Shown here in pieces: positions 14,612 through 22,943 of a stretch of DNA of 35,073 nucleotides. The position numbers and the translations under genes were made by a program. Where the stretch lies: NCBI GenBank assembly GCA_024231855.1, contig JAAEQD010000089.1:1-35073 (forward strand), written 5' to 3'. The notes beneath the pieces are model-generated. The model was not told where the DNA came from and ran no database searches. It saw only the letters and a list, made by a program, of their open reading frames with translations. The DNA comes from Candidatus Zixiibacteriota bacterium (GTDB lineage: Bacteria > Zixibacteria > MSB-5A5 > UBA10806 > 4484-95). Each line of letters opens with the position of its first letter. The stretch's first letter is position 1.

Positions 14612-15658
14612 ATGCAAAAGTTATTATCTTACATTTCTTCGGAGTTACTGCTAATTTTAGCTATTTCGGTTGTAGTTTTATCACAGCTAATACCATTACT
14701 CTATAAACTAAAAAAACAAGGAAGTATCGGATTTTCTAATTGGTTTAAAGATCGTACTTACACGACCGGTTTATCTTCTATAATTGTAATTCTAATTTTA
14801 ATTGGCCAATATATTCAAACTTTGCCGAAAATCATTGATCAATTCACTGATGATTTTATTGATGTTAATGATACTAATAATAATTGGCGTACATTAAAAT
14901 ATAAAAATGAATTTGAGTTAAAAGATGAAGATTGTGATGCGATCATCCAGGATGGCAAAATAGTTTTAGAAACCAAAACAGGGGATCTCTGGCAAAATGA
15001 CAAAATAGCAAAAAGCAACGTTGGACATATAATTGGAAGAAAAGCTGATTTTCTAGAAGAGGCAGACTATTTTATTATAGGTAATTTAGTTGACAATTTT
15101 AGCCCCAATCATAACTGGCAACAAGCCGGAATTGCAATTATTCAGGATCAACAAAACTATGTAAGGTTTACGGTTGCCGCTGATAACAAATGCTATACAC
15201 AAAATTCATGCCCTTCAGATTCTAATGAATTTCCTATTAGAAAAAAAGTGATTCTACAAGTCGTCTCCGAAATTAATGGAGAAGTTGATATCTCTTCTAA
15301 ATTACTACATCAATATAATGAAAATCGCTGTAAACCTTATTTAAGGATTGATTATCCTAATGAATTTGTAAGATTGAAGATTGCAAAAAGAGGGAATTCA
15401 TATGAGTTTGCTTATAATTACGGGGGAAGAGAATTTAATAGTGGGGCATTTAGGACCAAATTTGACGAAGGGAATCAAGAAGCTAAAAGTGAGATGAATA
15501 ATCCAATGAAGCCAAAATGGATAGCAATGATTGCCCTGAAAGGCGGCGAACGTATCGATAATGATAGTACTCTCTTTACACATCTTGAAAAACCGATTAA
15601 TGCTGATGTAATTAAAGCAAAATTCGATATGTTTGAGCTACATAGTTTAGTAAATTAA
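14612..15658 (+). CDS. Membrane-anchored protein with a DUF1349/concanavalin-like beta domain, AT-rich
   Basis: A 348-residue protein with two N-terminal membrane segments (about 10-30, LLLILAISVVVLSQLIPLL, and 50-70, GLSSIIVILILIGQYI), then a 260-residue soluble domain. The part around NWQQAGIAIIQDQQNYVRFT followed by further strands resembles the jelly-roll domain of DUF1349 and beta-xylosidase C-terminal families, which bind or flank carbohydrates. This is a weak pattern match. The codons are strongly AT-biased and Lys/Asn/Ile-rich compared with the adjacent cytochrome, a sign of recent acquisition. The ATG has GAGGTG upstream. Hairpin repeats bound it on both sides. Function unknown. Confidence 0.65.
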   Translation: MQKLLSYISSELLLILAISVVVLSQLIPLLYKLKKQGSIGFSNWFKDRTYTTGLSSIIVILILIGQYIQTLPKIIDQFTDDFIDVNDTNNNWRTLKYKNEFELKDEDCDAIIQDGKIVLETKTGDLWQNDKIAKSNVGHIIGRKADFLEEADYFIIGNLVDNFSPNHNWQQAGIAIIQDQQNYVRFTVAADNKCYTQNSCPSDSNEFPIRKKVILQVVSEINGEVDISSKLLHQYNENRCKPYLRIDYPNEFVRLKIAKRGNSYEFAYNYGGREFNSGAFRTKFDEGNQEAKSEMNNPMKPKWIAMIALKGGERIDNDSTLFTHLEKPINADVIKAKFDMFELHSLVN

Positions 15659-15671
15659 AATCAATAGCTGC

Positions 15672-15697
15672 GTCGTCGGGAAAAGATACCCGACAGC
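15672..15697. repeat. 3'-end hairpin repeat (variant)
   Basis: GTCGTCGGGA and TACCCGACAGC with a short loop; some mismatches relative to the type copy. It starts 14 bases after the stop codon of the AT-rich membrane protein. Confidence 0.65.
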
Positions 15698-15709
15698 AAA
15701 TTAATATAT

Positions 15710-15729
15710 TTCCATACCCCGGTATGGAA
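15710..15729. repeat. Perfect 20-base palindromic hairpin
   Basis: TTCCATACC and GGTATGGAA are separated by only two C. Nine perfect pairs. No T tract follows; it could be an operator or a repeat end. Confidence 0.5.
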
Positions 15730-15874
15730 AACGAAATGACATCCAAAGGTTTTGAAGTAGATTAAAAATCATTTGATTATATTAATGTTTGATGGTATAG
15801 TATAATAAGTAATATTTAACTGATAGTTTTGAAATTAGCTCATTATGAGAAACCTATTATCGTACATTTAATGT

Positions 15875-15900
15875 GTTGTCGGGTCCCCTGACCCGACAAC
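15875..15900. repeat. 3'-end hairpin repeat, type copy
   Basis: Arms GTTGTCGGGTC and GACCCGACAAC, CCCT loop; identical to 1425-1450. Confidence 0.85.
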
Positions 15901-15923
15901 TAATATCGGCGTAAAGCAAAAGC

Positions 15924-15949
15924 GCTGTCGGATCTCCGCACCCGACAGC
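15924..15949. repeat. 3'-end hairpin repeat next to the AraC gene end
   Basis: GCTGTCGGAT, loop CTCCGC, ACCCGACAGC. It carries the same C-G pair at position two as the copy at 2334. It lies 22 bases beyond the stop of the minus-strand AraC-type gene, forming a pair with 15875-15900. Confidence 0.75.
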
Positions 15950-15970
15950 ACGTAATGCGAATACCGGCAT

Positions 15971-16861
15971 CTATTTCAGCGGTATGCAAATATCCGTAAT
16001 CAGTTCCTCGGGCGGCGTGTTGTCTGAGCAATTTCGATAGAACTCCAGTGAAGGGCCATATTTCGGTTCGCGACCGCTGGATGGCAGCCATTGGCCGTAT
16101 AGCCATTTATACGATTTGTTCAGGGTATCATAGCTACCCTTATGGGTCATCACCGCGAAATCACCGGCCTCGATTTGCTGTTTGGTAATACCGTTATCGG
16201 GCGTGAAATCATCGCCAACCTGGATACAGGCATCATAACGTATTTTATCGGGATCCGTGCTGTCCGGATCGTCATAACAGATACCGATACTGGGTATATC
16301 GGGCCTGATTAGCGCGGCCACCGCCTTGTTCGAACAAAGCTTCTGCCAGGCCCCCTGGCATTGATTATAGGGGCCGATATGCCTCACGGAAGCGACTGTT
16401 CTGGCCGGGAATTTTTCGATTTTAACTTCTATGGCTTCTTTCATTGATTCATCTCCTGTTCGGGTAATTAACGTTTCAAATTTGCCGTCGCGCGCACCGC
16501 GAATTTGATTGGATCCGTTTTGATGGTTCTCGCGAAACTTTTTCGGTGGAACGTTGTACATGCCGCGGAAGGCCCTTGTGAACGACTCGTGCGTTTCGTA
16601 GCCTGCATCGAAAGCTATTTGAGTCACCGGTCGTTTAGAGTATTCCAGTTCCATAGCGGCCCGTTTAAGCCTGTTGCGCCTGACATACTCTTTAACCGAT
16701 TCGCCGACCATGCCCCGGAATATCCGGTGGAAATGGAATGGCGAAAAGCAGGCCACGTTCGCCAACTCATCCAGCGACAGCTCGTTATCCAGATGGTTCT
16801 GGATATACAACTGCACCCTCAGGATTCGGTTCTCGTAGTCTTCGCGTGTTCCTTGTCTCAT
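15971..16861 (-). CDS. AraC-family regulator with GyrI-like effector-binding domain
   Basis: A 296-residue transcription regulator. Residues about 9-107 form an AraC double helix-turn-helix: LSLDELANVACFSPFHFHRI is the first, and PVTQIAFDAGYETHESFTRAF the second with the family FGYxxxSxFxRxFK-like shape. Residues about 140-296 form a GyrI-like domain (VKIEKFPARTVASVRHIGPY, then GICYDDP and CIPL at the end), which in relatives binds small toxic or drug-like ligands. This architecture occurs in SoxS/Rob-type and BmrR-like multidrug responders. The ATG at 16861 has a GAGGTTGATAGG leader. The effector and target are unknown; the divergent porin-like gene at 17131 is a possible target by position only. 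Confidence 0.9.
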   Translation of the reverse strand: MRQGTREDYENRILRVQLYIQNHLDNELSLDELANVACFSPFHFHRIFRGMVGESVKEYVRRNRLKRAAMELEYSKRPVTQIAFDAGYETHESFTRAFRGMYNVPPKKFRENHQNGSNQIRGARDGKFETLITRTGDESMKEAIEVKIEKFPARTVASVRHIGPYNQCQGAWQKLCSNKAVAALIRPDIPSIGICYDDPDSTDPDKIRYDACIQVGDDFTPDNGITKQQIEAGDFAVMTHKGSYDTLNKSYKWLYGQWLPSSGREPKYGPSLEFYRNCSDNTPPEELITDICIPLK

Positions 16862-17037
16862 CCTATCAACCTCGCCTCACTATATTACCCAATCGGGAGA
16901 TCATCCGCTTGACATTCCTTGCTCTTTTGCGGATTAACTGACGATTTCCCGATTTGTAACGAAGATAAACGGTAAGAAGACAAATAAGCAAGAAAATCCT
17001 TAAAATTACAGGCCTCCGCTAAATCCCAAAAAAATAC

Positions 17038-17066
17038 TTGACGAGGAAAGCTTAATAGATTAATAA
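17038..17066 (+). promoter_or_regulatory. Promoter of the porin-like barrel gene
   Basis: TTGACG (17038-17043), a 17-base spacer and TAATAA (17061-17066). Start expected near 17073, leaving a leader of about 58 bases. Confidence 0.55.
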
Positions 17067-17130
17067 AGGCCACATAATAAACATTTATGGTTAACTGCTG
17101 CAGATTAACAACTTCTAAAGGAGGTACAAG

Positions 17131-17754
17131 ATGAAAAGAATTTTAATTGTCGCGTCAATAGTGCTGGCGTTTGCTATCACAGCCGGCGCCCAGGATGTCG
17201 CGACCGGTATTACCACCTGTGGTATAAAGGCCGGATTAAACCTGGCCAAACATACCGGCAGCGATACCGATGACAATCATAGCGGTTTAACGAGCTTCGC
17301 GGTTGGCGGCTTTGTGACCTATGTGCTTATGGCCCACATCGCCCTGCAACCGGAGCTATTCTACACGGTTAAAGGCTGGAAATGGGATGATGGATTCTGG
17401 TCTGAGACTGGAAAATTCACGTATCTGGAAATTCCGGTTTTGGTCAAGTACATGGTACCGATGGAAGGCAATGTGAGACCTAACCTTTACGCCGGTCCTT
17501 CGGCCGCGTTCCTCTTAAGCGCCAAAGTAGATTGGGAAACCGAGTTAGACAGCGGTTCGAATGATGTTAAAGACGATAGTAAGAGCACTGAATTCAATCT
17601 GGTAGTCGGCGGTGGCGTTGATGTTCCTATTGGCAATAAAACCGCGACTTTTGATATCCGATATACTATGGGTATGTCAAAAATCGATGGCGCTGATGAT
17701 CCGGCGAATGTTAAAAACGCCGTAATTTCGATTTTAGCCGGCTTTGGATTTTAA
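17131..17754 (+). CDS. Outer-membrane beta-barrel (porin-family) protein
   Basis: A 207-residue outer-membrane protein of the small OmpW/PorT-like barrel type (PF13568-like pattern). The signal peptide is MKRILIVASIVLAFAITAGA, cut before QD. The mature chain has alternating strands: CGIKAGLNLAKHTGSD, FAVGGFVTYVLMAHIALQPELFY, FTYLEIPVLVKYM, RPNLYAGPSAAFLLSAKVDW, EFNLVVGGGVDVPIG, and the final strand AVISILAGFGF ending in Phe, a classic BAM signal. AAGGAGG lies just upstream of the ATG, and a promoter and terminator bracket it, so it is a single-gene unit. Substrate or role (structural or transport) is unknown. Confidence 0.88.
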   Translation: MKRILIVASIVLAFAITAGAQDVATGITTCGIKAGLNLAKHTGSDTDDNHSGLTSFAVGGFVTYVLMAHIALQPELFYTVKGWKWDDGFWSETGKFTYLEIPVLVKYMVPMEGNVRPNLYAGPSAAFLLSAKVDWETELDSGSNDVKDDSKSTEFNLVVGGGVDVPIGNKTATFDIRYTMGMSKIDGADDPANVKNAVISILAGFGF

Positions 17755-17801
17755 TTAGGGTTTAAACTGTTAAATTAAAAATATCTTTAGACGTTACACG
17801 C

Positions 17802-17835
17802 AGGGGCACGACAACCGTGCCCCTTCACTTTTTTA
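17802..17835 (+). terminator. Rho-independent terminator of the barrel gene
   Basis: AGGGGCACG and CGTGCCCCT form a perfect 9-bp stem with loop ACAAC, then TCAC and six T. Confidence 0.75.
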
Positions 17836-17843
17836 TTGTGTAT

Positions 17844-17869
17844 ATTGTCGGGTCCCCTGGCCTGATAAC
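17844..17869. repeat. 3'-end hairpin repeat, decayed copy
   Basis: ATTGTCGGGTCCCCTGGCCT then GATAAC; recognisable left arm and loop, with mismatches in the right arm. It lies between convergent genes. Confidence 0.6.
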
Positions 17870-17875
17870 ACGATT

Positions 17876-17901
17876 TAAAAAGGCAGGCTCAAAAGCCTGC
17901 C
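17876..17901 (-). terminator. Rho-independent terminator of the minus-strand membrane protein gene
   Basis: On the minus strand GGCAGGCT, a four-base loop and AGCCTGCC form a perfect 8-bp stem followed by TTTTTAAAT. About 40 bases past the stop at 17942. Confidence 0.7.
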
Positions 17902-17941
17902 GCCCACGCCGGTTGGAGTTATAGAAGAAAGATATTACCGA

Positions 17942-18544
17942 CTAAACAAATTCTACCAACTCTTTTTCCCTTAAAAATACCATCCCCAGAACAACGTAGA
18001 GAATAACCTGTAAAATCAAGGCTATTGGCGATAGTAGTATAGTCAATTCGAGAATGCCGGCCACCAGAGTAATATAGGCAAAGGCTGATATCAGATCATT
18101 AAGAGATTCTTTCTGCTTGAGAAGTTTGACCGCGATTATAATATTGATAACGCCGGCAAAAACCATGGCGTAGGCTATCAGTCCGAAACTCAAGATGCTC
18201 AGGCCGATTTCAGGTAATGGCCAGATTAGAACATGCAGGCTGCTTGCCATAGATGAGGAGATAAACATAAGAACATTCCAGACGATTATAATTATGATGA
18301 AGATATCTATACCGTGAAAGCTGTAGCGCTCGTTAAGCAACTTTTTAAACATATACAACGTGTAAACCGAGATACCTGTAAAAATCATGTATAGCACCTG
18401 ACTGGGGCCAAAACTTGAAACATTAAGTCCCAAACAAAACGACTGGCTTAATCCCGAGAAGAAACCGATAGCTATCGCTAATGGATATATAACAGCTTGC
18501 GAAACTGCCAGCCAGCCGGCTAATGTATAACGATTAGTATTCAT
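17942..18544 (-). CDS. Multi-pass membrane protein paired with an XRE regulator
   Basis: A 200-residue hydrophobic protein with about five or six membrane segments, for example VIYPLAIAIGFFSGL, FIIIIIVWNVLMFISSSM, ILSFGLIAYAMVFAGVINII and LTILLSPIALILQVILYVVL. It lies 44 bases downstream of a 70-residue XRE regulator and has its own GGAGGA ribosome site. That layout recalls the widespread pairs of a small Cro-like regulator with a DUF2975-type membrane protein, but the sequence match to DUF2975 is unverified and the length is somewhat longer. Function unknown. A terminator lies beyond the stop, so the two genes form a complete transcription unit. Confidence 0.75.
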   Translation of the reverse strand: MNTNRYTLAGWLAVSQAVIYPLAIAIGFFSGLSQSFCLGLNVSSFGPSQVLYMIFTGISVYTLYMFKKLLNERYSFHGIDIFIIIIIVWNVLMFISSSMASSLHVLIWPLPEIGLSILSFGLIAYAMVFAGVINIIIAVKLLKQKESLNDLISAFAYITLVAGILELTILLSPIALILQVILYVVLGMVFLREKELVEFV

Positions 18545-18588
18545 TGCTTTCCTCCGGTTATTTTTTAGTAAAATATGATATTCTTAAG

Positions 18589-18801
18589 CTAATCATTTTC
18601 AGGGATATATTCCAGGATATCTCCGGGTTGACAGGCCAATTCCCGACAAATCGCCATCAGCGTGTTAAATCGTATTCCCTTTACCCGTCCTGTCTTCAGA
18701 AGCGACAGGTTGGTTACCGAAATGCCGATTTTCTCGGCCAATTCGGTAAGCTTCATTTTCCTCTGAACCAGGACTAAATCCAGTTTTACCTCAATTGTCA
18801 T
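18589..18801 (-). CDS. Small XRE/Cro-type helix-turn-helix regulator, probably leaderless
   Basis: A 70-residue DNA-binding protein of the Cro/C1 type that is all helix-turn-helix: IEVKLDLVLVQRKMKLTELA, then EKIGISVTNLSLLKTGRVKG (recognition helix) and NTLMAICRELACQPGDILEY. This GDILEY ending is typical of the YozG-like short regulators. The ATG at 18801 is required to complete helix one, yet there is no ribosome site; instead a consensus promoter (18808-18835) would start transcription on that very ATG. It forms a unit with the membrane protein downstream. It may repress its own promoter, since the promoter overlaps the start (inference). Confidence 0.88.
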   Translation of the reverse strand: MTIEVKLDLVLVQRKMKLTELAEKIGISVTNLSLLKTGRVKGIRFNTLMAICRELACQPGDILEYIPEND

Positions 18802-18807
18802 ATTTAC

Positions 18808-18835
18808 ATTATACTCGTTATTTTACGTTTGTCAA
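18808..18835 (-). promoter_or_regulatory. Consensus sigma-70 promoter giving a leaderless mRNA
   Basis: On the minus strand TTGACA (plus 18830-18835), a 16-base spacer and TATAAT (plus 18808-18813), both perfect. Seven bases after TATAAT is the A of the ATG at 18801. Confidence 0.75.
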
Positions 18836-18839
18836 GGAT

Positions 18840-19189
18840 TATTTTATGTTTTACATAAATTATTTTATATATTTCATTATGAGACATAATCTCAATAGAC
18901 ATGATATAAATCCTGTTCGTGGTCTGGACATACTTCCAGGTCTGCCTGAACCTATTAATATTAAGTCGTACTCGGAAACAAGCGTCGCCCTCATAATTAA
19001 ATTATGAAATCGGAGAAACTATATTTAAGTATATGGAGTTTATAGGCCCAAGTACACTCTAATATATTAGGCGTTCTGCAGTTCAAATGAGGGGGCTTTT
19101 CCAGGCCAACTGCAGCCCTTATGACGATTTCATAGGAATTGAAAAGATAAGTATTGTAATCATTAACACCAGGCAAAGGATTAGCAATT
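18840..19189. other. Intergenic region with an inverted repeat, no gene seen
   Basis: About 350 bases. A short plus-strand frame (18795-19007) has no ribosome site and low-complexity aromatic codons and overlaps the promoter; I do not accept it. The one structure is CTGCAGTT (19076-19083) facing AACTGCAG (19108-19115), with GGGGGC and GGCC inside, about 75 bases before the methyltransferase. It may be an operator or a leader structure. Confidence 0.45.
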
Positions 19190-20266
19190 ATGGAGACGAT
19201 GCAGTTTAACCAGACTAAAGCGGAAAAATTCGCCGACAGCATGATTGACATTATCAATAAAGGATCGTTAGCCCTGATGACATCGATTGGGCATCGAGTG
19301 GGCTTATTCGATACCCTGGCTAAGCTGCCGCCATCGACCAGCATTGATATCGCTGAAGCCGCCGATCTTAACGAGCGCTATGTCAGGGAATGGTTGGGGG
19401 CGATGGTCGTTGGAGGTTTTATCGATTACGACCCGGCTATATTGAAATACTCTCTGCCACCGGAACACGCCGCCTTTCTTACCCGTGATGCTACTCCTGA
19501 TAATACAGCCGTATTTACTCAATACATACCCCTTCTTGGCTCAATTGAGGATAGGATAATCAATTGCTTCAAGAATGGCGGCGGCGTAGCCTACGAGGAG
19601 TATGGCAGATTTCATCAGGTCATGGCCGAGGACAGCGGGCAGACTGTAGTCCCGGCGCTTGTCGATTCCATATTGCCGCTAGCTCCGGGATTAATCGATG
19701 ATCTCAAACGAGGCATCAATGTTTTAGATATAGGCTGCGGCAGCGGTCGAGCGATTAATCTGATGGCCGGGTCATTTCCCAGGAGCAGGTTTTGGGGATA
19801 CGATATAAGCGACGATGCGATAAAAAACGCCGGCTTTCAAGCTAAGCGCGAGGGTTTGAACAATGCCCGATTCGAACAAGTGGATATGACTACTTTTGAT
19901 CGGGACGCCGAATATGATCTGATAACGGCTTTTGATGCTATCCACGACCAGGCTCGGCCCGATCTGGTATTGGCCGGAGTCGCCAAAGCTTTGAAACCGG
20001 ACGGTACATTTTTAATGCAGGACATTGCTGGTTCAAAACATGTGCAGAAGAATATCGAACATCCCATAGGCCCGTTTTTATACACGATCTCTTGCCTTCA
20101 TTGTATGAGCGTATCGCTGGCCCAAAAGGATGGCGCCGGATTGGGAACGATGTGGGGCGAGGAGACGGCCCTGGAGATGTTGAAAGAAGCCGGTTTCTCG
20201 AAAACCGAGGTTAAGAGGCTGTCTCATGATTTCCAGAACAATTTTTATATTAACCGGAAGAATTGA
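19190..20266 (+). CDS. SAM-dependent class I methyltransferase with N-terminal winged helix
   Basis: A 358-residue cytoplasmic enzyme. Residues about 20-100 form a winged-helix-like domain (ALMTSIGHRVGLFDTLAKLP, IAEAADLNERYVREWLGAMV, GFIDYD) of the type seen in Rv2258c-like methyltransferases and O-methyltransferase dimerisation regions. The Rossmann domain follows: motif I VLDIGCGSGRAINLM near residue 180, acidic motif GYDIS, motif around DLITAFDAIHDQARP, and LKPDGTFLMQDIAGS. The substrate is unknown; relatives act on small molecules. Two ATGs occur at residues 1 and 4, and AAAGGA lies 10 bases before the first. The composition matches the core genome. It converges on the VCBS gene. Confidence 0.87.
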   Translation: METMQFNQTKAEKFADSMIDIINKGSLALMTSIGHRVGLFDTLAKLPPSTSIDIAEAADLNERYVREWLGAMVVGGFIDYDPAILKYSLPPEHAAFLTRDATPDNTAVFTQYIPLLGSIEDRIINCFKNGGGVAYEEYGRFHQVMAEDSGQTVVPALVDSILPLAPGLIDDLKRGINVLDIGCGSGRAINLMAGSFPRSRFWGYDISDDAIKNAGFQAKREGLNNARFEQVDMTTFDRDAEYDLITAFDAIHDQARPDLVLAGVAKALKPDGTFLMQDIAGSKHVQKNIEHPIGPFLYTISCLHCMSVSLAQKDGAGLGTMWGEETALEMLKEAGFSKTEVKRLSHDFQNNFYINRKN

Positions 20267-20282
20267 TAATCCTATATTAAGT

Positions 20283-20308
20283 GTTGTCGGTTCTCAGTAC
20301 CCGACAAC
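20283..20308. repeat. 3'-end hairpin repeat between convergent genes
   Basis: GTTGTCGGTT, loop CTCAGT, ACCCGACAAC; one mismatch. It starts 16 bases after the methyltransferase stop and 22 bases from the VCBS gene stop. Confidence 0.75.
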
Positions 20309-20330
20309 TTCTGTTAAGATTAGCGAAAGT

Positions 20331-22778
20331 CTACTCGCAATTCGGCCAGCCATCGGGGGCTTCAGGAGGACAATCATCCGGTGTCAACCAGGCCGGCGGA
20401 TAATCCGGGCAATAGCTCAGTGATGTTTGACCCCGGAAGTAATTCACCAGTTTGGTCACATCACTGCCGATTATGACGCAGTCGCCGTTGGCATCCGCCG
20501 ACGACCAGAAACCGCCTATCAAACACTCCTGGCTGGAGGGAATCGATCTGAAATAGTTCACCAGGTAAGTCACATCCGCGCCAATCACCGATGGCGGCCA
20601 TTGGCCGTTGAACATATTGACATCGCCAGGGAGATACTTTGGTATTGTATCCCAGAGATTGAATAAAATAGTAACATCGCCGGTAACATAATTCGCGGCC
20701 GCCAAATCCAAATCACTATCTCGATCCAGGTCGGCGGCACATATCGAACTGGGAGAATTGCCCGCTCCATATAACTTTTCGTTGCCAAACGAGCCGTAAC
20801 TATCGTTGGTAAGTATACTGACACAATTATCCCCTCTATGCGCTAAGGCCAGGTCGTTATCGTTATCATCATCAAAATCGGCGGAATAAATTGAATGGGA
20901 AACGCCTACCGAATAAAATTCTACGGGACTCTGAAATGTACCGTCACCATTATTATACATAACCGCGACCCCGGAAAAATATCTCCTGGCAAAAACTAAA
21001 TCGATATATTCGTCATCATCAAGTTTGTCGGCGTAAATTACAGTCGGATAATCGACTGAATAGTAATTTACCGCGTCTTGAAATGATCCATCGCCATTGT
21101 TGATAAATACCGATATATAATATGAGCCATAATTCGCGACGGCGATATCGTTATCGTCATCGTTATCGAAATCCGCGGCAAAAACCGATACGGGTTCTTC
21201 CTCAGTCGGGTAATTTACCGCGCTTTGGAAAGTTCCGTTACCGTTGTTAATCAAGATTGATATATTGTCAGAATTCGAATTGGCCACAACCAGGTCGTAG
21301 TCGGTATCGTTATCAATATAGCTTGCGCATACAGAAGCTGGATTGATGCCGGCGGCATAGTTAACGGCACTTAGAAATGTCCCGTCATTATTATTTAAAA
21401 GTATAGAGACATTATTGGAATTACTGTTTGCTACGGCCAAATCGGGATCGTCATCGTTGTTCAAGTCTTTAGTACATATTGAAATTGGCCCGCTTCCGGC
21501 CGCGTATGCCGCCACGTCTTGATATGTGCCATCGCTATTATTTATCAGGACACCTACACCGCCGGATGCCGGAACCGTAGCCAGGTCGTTGTATTGATCG
21601 CCATTGAAATCGGCGGAACAGATCGATCTGGGATTAAATCCCACATGGTATTTCGGCGCTTCTCGAAAAGTCGCGTCGCCGTTGTTGAAGCGAACCGATA
21701 CGGTACCGGAAAGCCTGTTTGCCGTTGCAAAATCATAATCATTATCATTGTCTAAATCAGCTAGAAATACGGATACGGGGTCAGTACCAACAACATAATT
21801 AGAATCATTATAAAATGTAGCGTCTCCATTATTCAAATGAATGGATACATACGATTCAAACAAATTCGCGACTGCCAGATCGTTATCATCGTCGCCATCA
21901 AGATCGGCGGCATAAACAGCGGTGGGGATAGTATTAATCATGTAATTGACCGCGGCTGGAAATGTCCCATCGCCGTTGTTGAGAAAAATAGAAATATCGT
22001 TAGACATCATATTAGCGACAACCAGATCATTATAATCATCACCATCAATCTTCGCGCCAAAAACCGAATAGGGATCATATCCCGCGGCATAGTTGACCGC
22101 GCTTTGGAAAGTCCCATCGCCGGCGTTGATAAAGACAGACATATCGTATGAATTACTATTGGCGGTGATCAGATCATGATCTTCATCGTTATCGAGATCG
22201 ATGGCAAAAATCGATATCGGATTGCTCCCCGAGTCATAATCGACCGCTTCGGCAAACGTACCATCGCCATTATTCAGAAGAACTGAAATGTCGTCCGATG
22301 GACCATTGGCGACAGCCAGATCGGCATCCTCATCACTATCGAGATCAACCGCGAATATTGAACGCGGGTAATTTCCAACATCATAGTTAACCGCTTCTCC
22401 AAACGTCCCATCCCCATTGTTAATTAGTATCGAGACATTATGCGAAGCATTATTAGTTACAGCCAGGTCACTATAGTTATCGCCATCTAAATCAACAGAA
22501 AACACCGATGAAGGTTCGTTTCCGGCATTATAAAAAACAGCATCCGCAAATGTGCCGTTCCTGTTATTAATCAGGACAGAAACATACAGGAAATTTCCAT
22601 CGACCGCCGCTAAATCGTTATAGCCGTCACCATCGAAATCGGCGCCCGCAAAAACAGACCAGGCCCACCCGGCAACCCGATAGTCGATCGGGGCGTCAAA
22701 AATCGGTTCTATGGCAAAAACCCAGGATGAAGATATCATGTATAGAGATATAAGCAAAGGTATTGTAAATCTAATCAC
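20331..22778 (-). CDS. Secreted VCBS/FG-GAP protein with 14 repeats and a dockerin-like C-terminus
   Basis: An 815-residue exported protein. After a signal peptide (MIRFTIPLLISLYMISSSWVFA) come fourteen repeats of about 49 residues: VFAADLDGDxDNDLAVAN, then a strand and INNGDGTFxxAVNY, with Asp-rich calcium-binding loops typical of VCBS/FG-GAP propellers. Fourteen would make two seven-bladed propellers. Residues from about 715 form a dockerin-like pair: GDVNMFNGQWPPSVIGADVT and SADANGDCVIIGSDVTKL, each followed by NYFR, then PPAW.TPDDCPPEAPDGW and PNCE at the very end. The start is GTG at 22778 with AGGAGG upstream. It may be a cell-surface or adhesive protein docked by its C-terminus (inference). 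No cohesin gene is in view. Confidence 0.87.
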   Translation of the reverse strand: MIRFTIPLLISLYMISSSWVFAIEPIFDAPIDYRVAGWAWSVFAGADFDGDGYNDLAAVDGNFLYVSVLINNRNGTFADAVFYNAGNEPSSVFSVDLDGDNYSDLAVTNNASHNVSILINNGDGTFGEAVNYDVGNYPRSIFAVDLDSDEDADLAVANGPSDDISVLLNNGDGTFAEAVDYDSGSNPISIFAIDLDNDEDHDLITANSNSYDMSVFINAGDGTFQSAVNYAAGYDPYSVFGAKIDGDDYNDLVVANMMSNDISIFLNNGDGTFPAAVNYMINTIPTAVYAADLDGDDDNDLAVANLFESYVSIHLNNGDATFYNDSNYVVGTDPVSVFLADLDNDNDYDFATANRLSGTVSVRFNNGDATFREAPKYHVGFNPRSICSADFNGDQYNDLATVPASGGVGVLINNSDGTYQDVAAYAAGSGPISICTKDLNNDDDPDLAVANSNSNNVSILLNNNDGTFLSAVNYAAGINPASVCASYIDNDTDYDLVVANSNSDNISILINNGNGTFQSAVNYPTEEEPVSVFAADFDNDDDNDIAVANYGSYYISVFINNGDGSFQDAVNYYSVDYPTVIYADKLDDDEYIDLVFARRYFSGVAVMYNNGDGTFQSPVEFYSVGVSHSIYSADFDDDNDNDLALAHRGDNCVSILTNDSYGSFGNEKLYGAGNSPSSICAADLDRDSDLDLAAANYVTGDVTILFNLWDTIPKYLPGDVNMFNGQWPPSVIGADVTYLVNYFRSIPSSQECLIGGFWSSADANGDCVIIGSDVTKLVNYFRGQTSLSYCPDYPPAWLTPDDCPPEAPDGWPNCE

Positions 22779-22943
22779 CTGAACCTCCTCTAAGATTAAT
22801 TAACTTAAAATACTTTTCTTGATATACTAAAACGCCAGATGCAAATCAGTTGGTTATAATATAGTAATTTAACAATAAATTCGCAAGCTTTTCATGTTTA
22901 GCACATGAGCATGATATAAAGAACAACTAGCTTAGAACGGAAA

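Noticed and set aside
18795..19007. 70-codon plus-strand frame beginning MSYLHYTRYF
   Set aside because: It overlaps the strong minus-strand promoter, has no ribosome site, and its codons are aromatic-rich chance sequence.
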